Positions 46,100 to 54,619 of a DNA stretch of 64,000 nt are shown here, piece after piece. The notes beneath the pieces are model-generated. The model saw only the letters and a program-made list of their open reading frames with translations. It was not told the DNA's origin and did not search any database. This stretch comes from Bacteroidota bacterium (GTDB taxonomy: Bacteria > Bacteroidota > Bacteroidia > Bacteroidales > Tenuifilaceae): positions 1 through 64,000 of the forward strand of contig JAKQKB010000136.1 in the NCBI GenBank assembly GCA_029560875.1, read 5' to 3'. Position 1 is the first letter of the stretch. Each line of letters begins with the position of its first letter. A program made the translations under genes and the position numbers.

Positions 46100-46606
46100 T
46101 TAATTTTGCATATTATATCCACAATACCCAGTACCTCTTCCATTTCCCATTCCACGTTTTCCTCCGCCACGTTTCATTCCCTTATCTAATTTACGACCTT
46201 GGTGAGCATTGAAATAAACCTTTTGTTCATCGGTTAATAGCGATGCAACCTCTACCCTATGCGCTGCAGCTTTCTTTTGAATTTGAGTGCGAACAACGGC
46301 CATTTCGTCGATAAGTTTATTTATTGCATTCAAATCAGGCTTCTCGGCCGATTGAAGAGTGCGCATTCTTGCTTTCTTTTCTCCTAGTTCATTTTTTAAA
46401 GGTGTAACATCTTTGATGTGCTTTACCCTTAAGTCGTTGATTTTTTGTTGCTGCTCATCGGTTAAGTTGGGAATTCTGCAATCTGCTTTACCAATTTTAT
46501 CTGGATTTTTCCCCATTCCACCTCTAAATTGTTGTCCTTGCTGAGAGTAGGCCGATAAGCCAACCAACATAAATGTCACCAACACTATACTTCCAAACCT
46601 TTTCAT
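46100..46606 (-). CDS. Spy/CpxP-family periplasmic protein, soluble
   Basis: A 168-residue periplasmic protein with signal peptide (MKRFGSIVLVTFMLVGLSAYS, 1-21). The core has the two LTxxQ motifs of the Spy/CpxP family, LTDEQQQKI (about 48-56) and LLTDEQKVYF (about 122-131), joined by a charged helical stretch. Spy/CpxP proteins act as envelope chaperones or as feedback sensors, and related ones bind metals. The Gly/Arg/Lys-rich tail (about 138-168) is unusual. Last gene of the ECF operon, 18 bases after the anchored paralogue. Confidence 0.82.
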   Translation of the reverse strand: MKRFGSIVLVTFMLVGLSAYSQQGQQFRGGMGKNPDKIGKADCRIPNLTDEQQQKINDLRVKHIKDVTPLKNELGEKKARMRTLQSAEKPDLNAINKLIDEMAVVRTQIQKKAAAHRVEVASLLTDEQKVYFNAHQGRKLDKGMKRGGGKRGMGNGRGTGYCGYNMQN

Positions 46607-46624
46607 AACAAATAATTTAAGTGA

Positions 46625-47170
46625 TTAATTCTGATTATTATTATTTCGAGGACTCTGACCTCTACGCATGCGCTCCATTTTTTTGAACTTATTTTGCTGA
46701 TAGTCGTGCATTCTCCTGATAAACTTATTAAACTTTGCCTGTTGCTCAGGTGTACACTTAGCTTTAACTTCCATTAAATGCTCAACCATAACTCTTTTTT
46801 GCTCCTGCTGAACTTGACCAAACTCCTTAATTAAACTATCAATAGTTTGTTGATTAGGCTCATCTTTTACAACTTCTTCGGTTAGTAGTTCATTTATATC
46901 TCTAATCTGAACCTCAAGAGTGTCGAATGCTTTGTGAAATTTAACTTTGAGCATTCTAAACTCATCCCTTTGCTCTGGCGAAAGGTCTAAGGCCTTTGCC
47001 ATAAAATCGCGATGTTGCTCGGGTCTATCCTTTCTAGATTCACGATACTCTCGTCTATCCTGCTTGTAACTGTAATAACGGTACCCAAACGTTGCAAGAA
47101 TTGTTACCAGTAAAACAGTCTCTATTATAATTACGATTACCAAGAATCGTGTTTTAGTTAAAAAGTTCAT
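46625..47170 (-). CDS. Spy/CpxP-like membrane-anchored protein (possible metal or stress sensor)
   Basis: A 181-residue protein with one transmembrane helix near the start (FLVIVIIIETVLLVTILATF, 9-28) followed by a helical periplasmic domain. It contains LSPEQRDEF (about 62-70) and CTPEQQAKF (about 140-148), the LTxxQ-like marks. The layout is that of anchored CnrX/'periplasmic heavy-metal sensor' proteins. It follows the anti-sigma gene after only two bases and precedes the soluble Spy-like gene, so it is firmly in the operon. Role as the sensor for the sigma factor is inference. Confidence 0.78.
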   Translation of the reverse strand: MNFLTKTRFLVIVIIIETVLLVTILATFGYRYYSYKQDRREYRESRKDRPEQHRDFMAKALDLSPEQRDEFRMLKVKFHKAFDTLEVQIRDINELLTEEVVKDEPNQQTIDSLIKEFGQVQQEQKRVMVEHLMEVKAKCTPEQQAKFNKFIRRMHDYQQNKFKKMERMRRGQSPRNNNNQN

Positions 47171-47172
47171 GG

Positions 47173-47628
47173 CTATTTATTGTTTTCTGTTTCATCAATT
47201 TGAATATCGTAAATATTATTGCTCGATGTTGGGAAATACTCATCGGCTAATAGTTCTATAGACTCATCAGAATTAGACTGAGCTATATTGGAATTAACAT
47301 TGGATAAAAAAGAACCCATTACAATTCCAACAAATACTGCGGCTGCAGATAAAGAGGCAACTAAAGCGTAGCGCATTGGTTTTAAAAGAATCGACTCTTG
47401 CTCCTTATCATCCTTTATTCTATTTAATACCTTAGATGATAAGTAAGGGTTATGCGAAAACTCATTCTTCTCCTCATCAATCAAACCATACAGTTGCTTA
47501 ACCCTGTTTAGTTCGTTGCTGCAATTACTGCAAACGTTAAAATGCTCATTCATCTCCGATGTTTTTTCTGCGCTCAGCTCACCATCTAGAAATTGAAGCA
47601 TTAACTTTTTTGTATTCTTGCAGTCCAT
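47173..47628 (-). CDS. Anti-sigma factor, zf-HC2 type
   Basis: A 151-residue single-pass membrane protein. The N-terminal zinc anti-sigma domain has C3, H29, C33 and C36 (HFNVCSNC), which is the HC2 pattern that binds and holds ECF sigma factors. A transmembrane helix lies at about 86-110 (YALVASLSAAAVFVGIVMG), and the short C-terminus is periplasmic and acidic. It is 55 bases downstream of the ECF sigma gene, so the pair almost certainly forms a regulatory unit. Confidence 0.9.
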   Translation of the reverse strand: MDCKNTKKLMLQFLDGELSAEKTSEMNEHFNVCSNCSNELNRVKQLYGLIDEEKNEFSHNPYLSSKVLNRIKDDKEQESILLKPMRYALVASLSAAAVFVGIVMGSFLSNVNSNIAQSNSDESIELLADEYFPTSSNNIYDIQIDETENNK

Positions 47629-47683
47629 TGTTTTGTTATTTTATAGTTTGACAATCATTATTTTAAAAACTTGCGGTGGGGCA

Positions 47684-48262
47684 TTATTTTTTTTGATAAT
47701 CGACCAAATATTTTCGCAAATTGGTTTTAGCTCTGAATAGCAACGATTCCACCGACGATATTGACACATCCATAACCTCAGCAATTTCCTTGTACGATAA
47801 ATCCTGATACTTACTAAGGATTATTGCTACTCGCTGATTCTCGGGTAACTTATTTATAGCCTCTTTCAGCAGTCTTTTGTTTTCGGATGATACAATGCTG
47901 TAATCGGCCTCAGTGTCATCTGTTGAAACTATCTGAAAGGTTGTTTCTTTACCATCACCCTTACTAAATAGGTTCAAACTAAAAATTGATGTTTCGCGCT
48001 TCTTCTTCCTTAAATGGTTCAACGATTTATTTACAGCTATTCGGTAAATCCAAGTCGACAGTTTCGATTCCTTTCTAAAGCCTGGTAACGACTCGTATAA
48101 CTCAACAAAAACATCCTGAGCTAAATCCTCAGCCTCGTGGTAAGATGTTACAAAACCCCGGCAAGTGGTAACCACCATGCGCTGATACTTCTCCATAAGC
48201 TCGGCAAAAGCCTTATGGTCGTTATAATCTATAACTTTTTGAACTAAAATACAATCGTCCAT
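47684..48262 (-). CDS. ECF-family RNA polymerase sigma factor
   Basis: A 192-residue extracytoplasmic-function sigma factor. Region 2 is at about 22-95 ('EAEDLAQDVFVELYESLPGF' and 'STWIYRIAVNKSLNHLRKKK'), and region 4 at about 135-190 (LPENQRVAIILSKYQDLSYKEIAEVMD and VESLLFRAKTNLRKYL, given in parts). It starts at the ATG at 48262. An inverted repeat GATGTT-N8-AACATC lies at 48276-48295, just upstream, and could be part of its control. It heads the four-gene unit with the anti-sigma factor and the two Spy/CpxP-like proteins. Confidence 0.93.
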   Translation of the reverse strand: MDDCILVQKVIDYNDHKAFAELMEKYQRMVVTTCRGFVTSYHEAEDLAQDVFVELYESLPGFRKESKLSTWIYRIAVNKSLNHLRKKKRETSIFSLNLFSKGDGKETTFQIVSTDDTEADYSIVSSENKRLLKEAINKLPENQRVAIILSKYQDLSYKEIAEVMDVSISSVESLLFRAKTNLRKYLVDYQKK

Positions 48263-48275
48263 TCAACAGAATTAA

Positions 48276-48295
48276 GATGTTATTTTGACAACATC
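48276..48295. promoter_or_regulatory. Inverted repeat upstream of the ECF sigma gene
   Basis: GATGTT at 48276-48281 and AACATC at 48290-48295 with an eight-base spacer, immediately upstream of the sigma gene. It may be an operator or chance; no second copy was found nearby. Confidence 0.3.
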
Positions 48296-48412
48296 CAAAT
48301 CACTTTCTTGCGGTATGCCATTGAAAATATTTATAAATTTAGGTAAAAATGATGATTTATTGAGTTTTAAAAAGATTCTTGTCATTTTTAAACAATCTTG
48401 AATAGATTGGTA

Positions 48413-48420
48413 TACTTTTG
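48413..48420 (+). promoter_or_regulatory. -7 promoter element (TACTTTTG) of the HAMP-trkH operon
   Basis: Perfect TAnnTTTG 15 bases before the ATG at 48436. No -33 TTTG at the expected distance. Confidence 0.4.
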
Positions 48421-48435
48421 TAAAAATTTATCGCC

Positions 48436-49188
48436 ATGGGAATTCGACTAAAGATTATTACAGGGTTTGTAATCCTAGCATCGCTACTGGTTATTTCGGG
48501 CTTAATATCTATTTACGAACTCACTAAGCTGGGAAACTCAGTAAACACCCTTATTAACGACAACTACCGCAGTATCGATTACTCCAAGCAAATGTCGCTA
48601 AGCCTTGAGCAACAGAAAAAAGCCATCATAATGGCAATAAATGGAGAAAACGAAAAAGCGATATCGCTTTTCAACGCATCAAAACAGGAGTTTGAGGATA
48701 ATCTTCGAAACGCAGCTAATAATCTTACAGTTCCAGGAGAGATAAACTATGTGGATTCCATTGCTTTAATCTTTTCCAACTATACTCCTATTGCCGAAGC
48801 GTTCATTAAAGACCCTAAGCATAACATAAATATCTACTTAAACGATATACAGCCTAGAGTTTGGGCAATTCAGAATAAAGTAAATGAACTGCTCACTATC
48901 AACCAACACAGCTTACTTCAAACTGCAACTTTGCTTGAAAAAAGTCCATACAGAACAATTCTGCCGGGTTTAATAGTGGTTATAACAAGTATTATATTTT
49001 CCATCATATTCAATTATATGATATCGTACTACATGATAAAGCCTGTAATTAGAATAACAAAAAGCATTAACGACTTTGTCAAATATAAGAAACCGTTTGA
49101 GGTCACCGTAGAAACAAGGGATGAACTTAACGATTTGAAAGAATCCGTTAAAAATCTTATCACAACAAAAAATATTCAAAAAAACTAG
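48436..49188 (+). CDS. Membrane sensor-like protein with HAMP domain and no output domain
   Basis: A 250-residue protein with two transmembrane helices (about 6-26 and 173-195) around a periplasmic helical bundle of about 145 residues, like the four-helix sensor of chemoreceptors. A HAMP domain follows (about 196-248; 'PVIRITKSINDFV' and 'DELNDLKESVKNL'), and then the protein ends; there is no kinase, cyclase or methyl-accepting module. Only one base separates its stop from the trkH start, so the two are translationally coupled. Cytoplasmic signalling would have to go through an interaction partner, possibly TrkH itself; this is inference. Confidence 0.82.
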   Translation: MGIRLKIITGFVILASLLVISGLISIYELTKLGNSVNTLINDNYRSIDYSKQMSLSLEQQKKAIIMAINGENEKAISLFNASKQEFEDNLRNAANNLTVPGEINYVDSIALIFSNYTPIAEAFIKDPKHNINIYLNDIQPRVWAIQNKVNELLTINQHSLLQTATLLEKSPYRTILPGLIVVITSIIFSIIFNYMISYYMIKPVIRITKSINDFVKYKKPFEVTVETRDELNDLKESVKNLITTKNIQKN

Positions 49189-49189
49189 A

Positions 49190-50629
49190 ATGAGACCTCA
49201 TATATTACTTAGGTACATAGGCCTAGTAATGCTCCTAAATGCTGCATTTATTCTTTTATCCTACTTTATCTCACTGTATCATAACGATAGTGGTCAATAT
49301 CCATTACTATTTAGTTTTTTAATTACCGCACTTATAGGATTGTTCCCAATCGTTTTTGTTCCAAAAGCGTTAAATCTATCCAATAAAGAAGCATACTTTG
49401 TGGTTGTGCTCAGCTGGATTCTATCATGCTTCGTTGGCATGCTCCCTTTGCTTCTGTGGGGCGGAGAATTTACTTTAGTGAAAGCACTCTTTGAGAGCAT
49501 ATCGGGTTATACAACAACAGGAGCAACAATCCTGAATGATGTTGAAGCATTACCAAAAGGACTGTTATTCTGGCGTTCATCAATGCATTTTATTGGTGGA
49601 ATGGGAATTGTTGTTTTTATGCTGATAATTCTTCCATCGTTAGGGAAAGCGCAAATGACACTCTCCAAAATGGAAATTTCGCCGCTTGCACAGGAAAATT
49701 TCAAGTATAGAACGCGTAAAATGCTTAATATAATCCTAGCAGTTTATATTGGCCTAAACTTTCTTCAAATTATCCTCTTAATGGTGTTTGGAATGGGTTT
49801 ATTCGATGCTGTTAACCACGCATTTGCAACTATTGCCACTGGAGGTTTTTCAACAAAAAATGCTAGTTTAGCTTACTACGACAGTGTTCCTATAGATTTA
49901 ATTGTCATCTTCTTTATGTTTATATCTGGGATGCACTTTGGATTGATATACACAACTTTAGCCTTAAAAAAGACAAATATTTTCACATCCCCAGTAGTAA
50001 AGTATTATTTTTTAATTACAGTGATAGGAATAACCGCAGTAGCCTTCAACCTACACGGAAAAATCTACGAAAATTGGGGCGATAGTTTTAGATATGCTGC
50101 ATTCCAAGTTGTATCTCTTTCAACTACAACAGGATTTGCCAATGCCGATTCGGCAATATGGCCACCCCTCTCAATCGGAATTATAATATTCTTCACCATT
50201 CAATGTGCCTGCTCAGGTTCTACTGCAGGAGGAATGAAGGCCGATAGGGTTGTAATATTTTTTCAATCGCTAAAAAGTCAGATACTCAGAATTCAACACC
50301 CACAAGCTGTCATTCCTGTTCGATTGGGAAAAAGTATTATTAGCGATGACATCGTCAACTCTACAGTGCTATTTATAGTTGTATACATTTTGGTTCTATT
50401 GATAAGTACACTTCTATTAGCAGCAATGGGTTTCGATTTGTTAACGGGTTTCTCTGCCTCTGCAGCAACAATGGGGAATGCTGGACCTGGATTTGGACTG
50501 GTAGGCTCAATGAGCAACTTCTCAAAACTATCCGACCCCGCACTCGTTGTACTATCGTTCGATATGCTAATTGGCCGTTTAGAGATATTTGGGTTTATCC
50601 TTCTGTTCCTTACCAGAAGTTGGAAATAG
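49190..50629 (+). CDS. trkH: Trk-type potassium uptake protein, first copy
   Basis: Membrane subunit of a Trk/Ktr K+ channel-like transporter, 479 residues. The four selectivity-filter loops with their key glycines are present: TTTGAT (about 104-109), IATGGFST, TTTGFA and GNAGPGFG, between M1-P-M2 repeats. The product starts MRPHILLRYIGLV directly after the HAMP protein. In other bacteria TrkH works with the cytoplasmic NAD-binding TrkA; no trkA lies in the window, so it must come from elsewhere or be replaced. A very similar paralogue of identical length follows at 50719. Confidence 0.92.
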   Translation: MRPHILLRYIGLVMLLNAAFILLSYFISLYHNDSGQYPLLFSFLITALIGLFPIVFVPKALNLSNKEAYFVVVLSWILSCFVGMLPLLLWGGEFTLVKALFESISGYTTTGATILNDVEALPKGLLFWRSSMHFIGGMGIVVFMLIILPSLGKAQMTLSKMEISPLAQENFKYRTRKMLNIILAVYIGLNFLQIILLMVFGMGLFDAVNHAFATIATGGFSTKNASLAYYDSVPIDLIVIFFMFISGMHFGLIYTTLALKKTNIFTSPVVKYYFLITVIGITAVAFNLHGKIYENWGDSFRYAAFQVVSLSTTTGFANADSAIWPPLSIGIIIFFTIQCACSGSTAGGMKADRVVIFFQSLKSQILRIQHPQAVIPVRLGKSIISDDIVNSTVLFIVVYILVLLISTLLLAAMGFDLLTGFSASAATMGNAGPGFGLVGSMSNFSKLSDPALVVLSFDMLIGRLEIFGFILLFLTRSWK

Positions 50630-50664
50630 ATACTCCAAGATAAATGGATATCTCATCCCACCAT

Positions 50665-50695
50665 TTTGTAAAATAGCTTTATATAGTTACTTTTG
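50665..50695 (+). promoter_or_regulatory. Promoter of the second trkH
   Basis: TTTG at 50665-50668 and a perfect TACTTTTG at 50688-50695, exactly 19 bases apart, 23 bases before the ATG. The second trkH is therefore not wholly dependent on the first. Confidence 0.55.
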
Positions 50696-50718
50696 GATTG
50701 ACTTGAACTAAAGACTAT

Positions 50719-52158
50719 ATGCGCCCTCATATAATATTGCGATACAACGGATTGGTACTGCTTTTTAACGCAGTATTTATGCTTATTGCATTCTGCATAT
50801 CGCTGCATTTTAATGATTCTGGAGCATTTCCGCTTTTACTTAGTACAATCATAACCATCTTAATAGGTATTTTTCCTATAGTTTTTGTTCCAAAAACATT
50901 CGATATTTCGAACAAAGAAGCATACCTAATAGTAGTGTCTAGCTGGTTGCTTTCATGCCTTTTCGGAATGCTCCCCTTTTTACTTTATGGCAAGGAATTT
51001 TCAGTAATTAACGCATGGTTCGAGAGTGTATCAGGTTACACAACTACAGGCTCTACAATTCTTACAGATGTTGAATCGTTGCCCAAAGGTTTGATGTTCT
51101 GGCGCTCATCAACGCACTGGTTAGGAGGAATAGGAGTTGTGCTTTTTGTCTTGATAGTAATTCCCACGTTGGGTAAAGCAAAAATGGCTTTATCGAGGGT
51201 AGAACTCTCCGCTATTGCTAAAGATAACTTTCATAATAAGACCAGAAATATTCTTTACATTATACTTTATGTTTACTTAGGATTAACTCTACTTCAAACA
51301 ATCCTGCTTTATGTTTTTGGTATGAGTTTGTTCGATGCAGTTAACCATTCATTTGCGACTATTGCTACAGGAGGATTTTCAACAAAAAACACCAGTATTG
51401 CCCATTACAATAGCATAGCAATAGAAACTATCATAACCGTTTTCATGTTTTTTGCAGGCATTCATTTTGGTATGCTATTTAATACCATAACCTTTAAGAA
51501 ACGGAATTGCTTTAACTCCCAAATTGTTAGATACTATACATTCTCCATAATTGTAGTGGCAGTTCTTATTTCAATAGATTTATTGGGTAAAGTATATACG
51601 AATTGGGGTGAATCATTCCGACACTCAATTTTTCAAGTGGTTTCCTTGGCAACAACTACAGGATTTGCCACCACCGACACAACTATTTGGCCAACATTGT
51701 CCATTATCTTACTAATACTGATATCATTCCAATGTGCCTGCTCTGGCTCTACTGGTGGTGGAATTAAAGCCGATAGAGTGTTTGTGTTCATCAAAATGCT
51801 CCGCCGTCAAACAATCCAACTACAACATCCACAAGCTGTTGTACCTGTAAAAATTAATAATCATATTGTAGATGATGATATTTTAGGCTCAATTCTCCTT
51901 TTTATAGTATTCTACATTGTTATCGTGGTTGTATCTACCGTTTTTTTGGCAATTTTCGGGCAAGATTTAATGACCGCATTTAGTGCGTCTCTGGCATCGG
52001 TGAGCAATATTGGCCCTGGTTTTGGTCAAGTAGGCTCAATGGCAAATTACTTTGAAATTGACGGTGCATCAAAACTAGTCCTGTCAATTGGCATGCTGCT
52101 TGGACGATTAGAAATATACGGACTACTACTACTATTTATGTTCCATTCTTGGAAATAG
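50719..52158 (+). CDS. trkH: Trk-type potassium uptake protein, second copy
   Basis: A 479-residue paralogue of the preceding TrkH, alignable along its whole length (same start MRPHI, same end HSWK versus RSWK). The filter loops read TTTGST, IATGGFST, TTTGFA and SNIGPGFG; the first and last differ from copy 1, mainly A to S and N-A to N-I changes next to the filter glycine, so the two may differ in ion preference or gating. Copies lie 89 bases apart and the second has its own promoter. A tandem duplication followed by divergence is the likely origin. Confidence 0.92.
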   Translation: MRPHIILRYNGLVLLFNAVFMLIAFCISLHFNDSGAFPLLLSTIITILIGIFPIVFVPKTFDISNKEAYLIVVSSWLLSCLFGMLPFLLYGKEFSVINAWFESVSGYTTTGSTILTDVESLPKGLMFWRSSTHWLGGIGVVLFVLIVIPTLGKAKMALSRVELSAIAKDNFHNKTRNILYIILYVYLGLTLLQTILLYVFGMSLFDAVNHSFATIATGGFSTKNTSIAHYNSIAIETIITVFMFFAGIHFGMLFNTITFKKRNCFNSQIVRYYTFSIIVVAVLISIDLLGKVYTNWGESFRHSIFQVVSLATTTGFATTDTTIWPTLSIILLILISFQCACSGSTGGGIKADRVFVFIKMLRRQTIQLQHPQAVVPVKINNHIVDDDILGSILLFIVFYIVIVVVSTVFLAIFGQDLMTAFSASLASVSNIGPGFGQVGSMANYFEIDGASKLVLSIGMLLGRLEIYGLLLLFMFHSWK

Positions 52159-52246
52159 TTTTTCTTTCGGCAAACCAACACTCTGTTAAGTTAATATATT
52201 CAAATAGTTAACACATCCAAAGCCATATCAACTTTATGAAAATAAA

Positions 52247-52270
52247 AAGCCTCTGATTTCTCAGAGGCTT
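52247..52270 (-). terminator. Terminator of the tRNA-Asp pair
   Basis: Perfect ten-base stem AAGCCTCTGA with TCAGAGGCTT and TTTC loop; on the minus strand followed by TTTTATTTTC, ten bases after the second tRNA in the transcript. Confidence 0.82.
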
Positions 52271-52280
52271 AACGTTGCAT

Positions 52281-52357
52281 TGGCGGTCCGGACGGGACTC
52301 GAACCCGCGACCTCCGCCGTGACAGGGCGGCATTCTAACCAACTGAACTACCGAACC
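52281..52357 (-). tRNA. tRNA-Asp (GTC), with encoded CCA
   Basis: A 77-base cloverleaf on the minus strand. Acceptor GGTTCGG pairs with CCGGACC (one G-T), D-arm GTTC/GAAT, anticodon stem CCGCC/GGCGG around CTGTCAC (anticodon GTC), T-arm GCGGG/CCCGT around TTCGAGT, discriminator G and the 3' CCA encoded in the DNA. It lies downstream of the second copy at 52397 in the same transcript. Confidence 0.95.
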
Positions 52358-52396
52358 AAATGCTTTTTAACGTAAAACTTCACTTCTGAAGTTTTG

Positions 52397-52470
52397 CGGT
52401 CTGGACGAGACTCGAACTCGCGACCTCCGCCGTGACAGGGCGGCATTCTAACCAACTGAACTACCAGACC
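52397..52470 (-). tRNA. tRNA-Asp (GTC), without encoded CCA
   Basis: A 74-base cloverleaf on the minus strand, nearly identical to the neighbouring copy in the D- and anticodon arms. Acceptor GGTCTGG pairs with CCAGACC; the anticodon is GTC and the discriminator is G. The three bases after it are CAA, not CCA, so the end must be added by the CCA-adding enzyme. Separated from the other copy by 39 bases. Confidence 0.94.
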
Positions 52471-52552
52471 ATTACTTTACAGAACGTTTAAATCCCTTTA
52501 AAGCGTTGCAAAAGTATAATAGTTTTACAAATTATGCAAGGGGTTAGCGTAA

Positions 52553-53086
52553 TTATTTCTTAAAAAAAGTAAAGTTTACACTGCCATAATAGCGATGCTC
52601 CGAGAAAAAAGGATGATTATCAAACTTATAGTTAGCGGAATGCTCTAGAATAAAACATCCACCTTCCTCCAATAAATCTCGGCTAAATATGATATCGGGT
52701 ATTTGGTCGATACCCTTTAAATCGTAAGGAGGGTCGGCAAAAATAATGTTATACTTTGCATAACTTCTATTGATAAAACCGAATACATCGGCTTTAATGG
52801 CATTCAGATTTGATATATTTAACTTTTGAGCCGTTTCCTTTATAAATTTATTATGCACAAAATCGCACTCAATAGAATCGACCGAAATTACGCCACGCGA
52901 TATAAACTCAAAACTAATACTACCTGTCCCTGAGAAAAGGTCGAGTACTTTTAACTCTTCAAAATCGTAGTTATTGTTGATGATGTTGAATAAACTTTCC
53001 TTGGCAAAATCGGTGGTAGGCCTAGCGTGAAAGTTTTTGGGAGGGTTAAACATTCTTCCTCGGAAAGTTCCTCCAATTATTCGCAT
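52553..53086 (-). CDS. rsmD: 16S rRNA (guanine-966-N2)-methyltransferase
   Basis: Methylates G966 of 16S rRNA in the small-subunit decoding region. The 177-residue product starts MRIIGGTFRGRMF, the family signature, has the SAM-binding 'VLDLFSGTGSISFEFISRG' loop (about 47-65) and the catalytic DPPYD motif (about 116-120). It overlaps the end of the DUF3822 gene by ten bases, a translational-coupling arrangement common in Bacteroidetes. Confidence 0.94.
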   Translation of the reverse strand: MRIIGGTFRGRMFNPPKNFHARPTTDFAKESLFNIINNNYDFEELKVLDLFSGTGSISFEFISRGVISVDSIECDFVHNKFIKETAQKLNISNLNAIKADVFGFINRSYAKYNIIFADPPYDLKGIDQIPDIIFSRDLLEEGGCFILEHSANYKFDNHPFFSEHRYYGSVNFTFFKK

Positions 53087-53925
53087 ACTGCAAAACTATT
53101 AAACAAAGCGTAGTGTCTGTTTCGCTGTCTTAACAGGCGGTAGCTAAAATGCACAGAATTAAAAATTGGGTCAATAGAAACATTACTAAACGACTTGTTT
53201 AGCCCCTTTACAAGTTCATTATTATTGAATGACTCGCCCACTATACTTAACTGAACTGATGCAAAATTATCAGTGATAGAATTACAAAAACTTAAAATGT
53301 AGTAAAGTGCATCATTTGTGTGCATGTAAGTAAAAGCATTAGCCGCAATGAGTTTTTCATTTTTATGATACACAATGGTCATTCGTGTTTCTTCAAAATA
53401 CACCTGAACAAAATTCTCATACTTGCTCTTGCCAAAACCAACAAATAATGATGTGGATTGAGATAAGAAAATTGTATTTGGTTGAATTTTTAACCACGCA
53501 GAACTCAAGGTATAAGGCATGGCAAACAATACTACAAAACTCTCGCCATTGCTAATTGATGTGTATCGTAACTCAAAGTGTTCTGGTAAGGGATGAGTAA
53601 GTTCAAACAAATCCTTAATTCGTTGAATATCGAAAAAATCCTTAGGTACTATTGTGAATGGAGATAATGTGTAGGAAAAAAATACTTTTTTGAACTTTTG
53701 ATTTAAAAAGGGGAATTCCTTAACGATTCCTTCAATCACTGGATACCAGTTATCGTGTGTTATTAAACCACCTGAAAAAGGCCTAGAAATCAAAACTATA
53801 AAAGTATTACGAATGGTATCCTTAACCGAAAACGAAAATCCATTCAGGCTAACCTGAATGGATAATTCATAAGTTTCGGTTCTATCTTTATCGAAAGTTT
53901 CGTCTATAAGTTCTAGCACATCCAT
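53077..53925 (-). CDS. DUF3822 family protein
   Basis: A 282-residue soluble protein with no signal peptide. It matches the Bacteroidetes-specific DUF3822, which usually sits directly upstream of rsmD, as here with a ten-base overlap. The family has an actin/FtsA-like hint in its fold ('TYELSIQVSLNGFSFSVKD', 'NFVQVYFEETRMTIVYHKNEKLIAANAF' in parts), but no function is established. The co-occurrence with rsmD is the best clue to its role. Confidence 0.83.
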   Translation of the reverse strand: MDVLELIDETFDKDRTETYELSIQVSLNGFSFSVKDTIRNTFIVLISRPFSGGLITHDNWYPVIEGIVKEFPFLNQKFKKVFFSYTLSPFTIVPKDFFDIQRIKDLFELTHPLPEHFELRYTSISNGESFVVLFAMPYTLSSAWLKIQPNTIFLSQSTSLFVGFGKSKYENFVQVYFEETRMTIVYHKNEKLIAANAFTYMHTNDALYYILSFCNSITDNFASVQLSIVGESFNNNELVKGLNKSFSNVSIDPIFNSVHFSYRLLRQRNRHYALFNSFAVCE

Positions 53926-53934
53926 AGGGTCTGT

Positions 53935-54534
53935 TTACTCCCAGTTACCAGCATTATTTGTAGCCTCGGTCATTGAACCAACTTTTAAACCAGGGTATTT
54001 TTCAAGTTTCTTAGCTAAATCGTTCATATTAATAATTTCCTGACGATCCAACCCTTTTAAAATAACTTCACTTGGTGCTTTGCACTCAAAAACTTTAACC
54101 TTAATCTTAGAACCGGTTTCAATCTCACCAGCAGCAAGTTCAAACTGTACACCACCAGAGAATGGAACGAAACGCAAAGAATCTACTGTATAATTTTTAA
54201 ATAAACTATCGCGCACAAAAACTAAAATGGTATCACGATAAACTTTACCTTGAGCAACTGCTAAAGAGTCATCCTCAGATCCAATTTGCTTTACAACCTT
54301 AAATTGTCCTTCCTTCAAGAATGTAATTAGAGTATCAAAACTACCAGTGAATTTACTATAACGTGAACGGTATGCCACCTGAGCAGTTCTAACATCTTTT
54401 AAACGTTGAATAGTTACATCGTAACGTTTGTTCTTTTCCTTTTCAAAGCGAATAGGAGCCATTATACTCTCATACACAAAATAGCCTATAACTACTATTA
54501 CTATCGCTAGAACGATTTGATAAACTGTTTTCAT
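53935..54534 (-). CDS. Membrane-anchored conserved hypothetical protein
   Basis: A 199-residue protein with an N-terminal transmembrane helix (about 5-25, VYQIVLAIVIVVIGYFVY) and a mostly soluble, charged remainder. The stretch 'IQRLKDVRTAQVAYRSRYSKFTGSFDTLI' after the helix resembles type II/IV pseudopilins, where an N-terminal helix is followed by 'RxAQxAYxxxxGxY'; there is no prepilin peptidase motif, so this similarity is weak. It ends nine bases before DUF3822 and seems to share its transcript with rsmD. Function unknown. Confidence 0.72.
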   Translation of the reverse strand: MKTVYQIVLAIVIVVIGYFVYESIMAPIRFEKEKNKRYDVTIQRLKDVRTAQVAYRSRYSKFTGSFDTLITFLKEGQFKVVKQIGSEDDSLAVAQGKVYRDTILVFVRDSLFKNYTVDSLRFVPFSGGVQFELAAGEIETGSKIKVKVFECKAPSEVILKGLDRQEIINMNDLAKKLEKYPGLKVGSMTEATNNAGNWE

Positions 54535-54562
54535 TTTGCAATAATTGGTTTAAGTTTGCCTG

Positions 54563-54570
54563 CAAATTTA
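54563..54570 (-). promoter_or_regulatory. -7 promoter element (TAAATTTG) of the 53935-rsmD run
   Basis: Perfect TAnnTTTG on the minus strand, 28 bases before the start at 54534; -33 element not clear. Confidence 0.35.
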
Positions 54571-54619
54571 ATAACATATAATTAAATTCGAAGCTCAAAG
54601 TAAAATTTTATTTGCCCCA

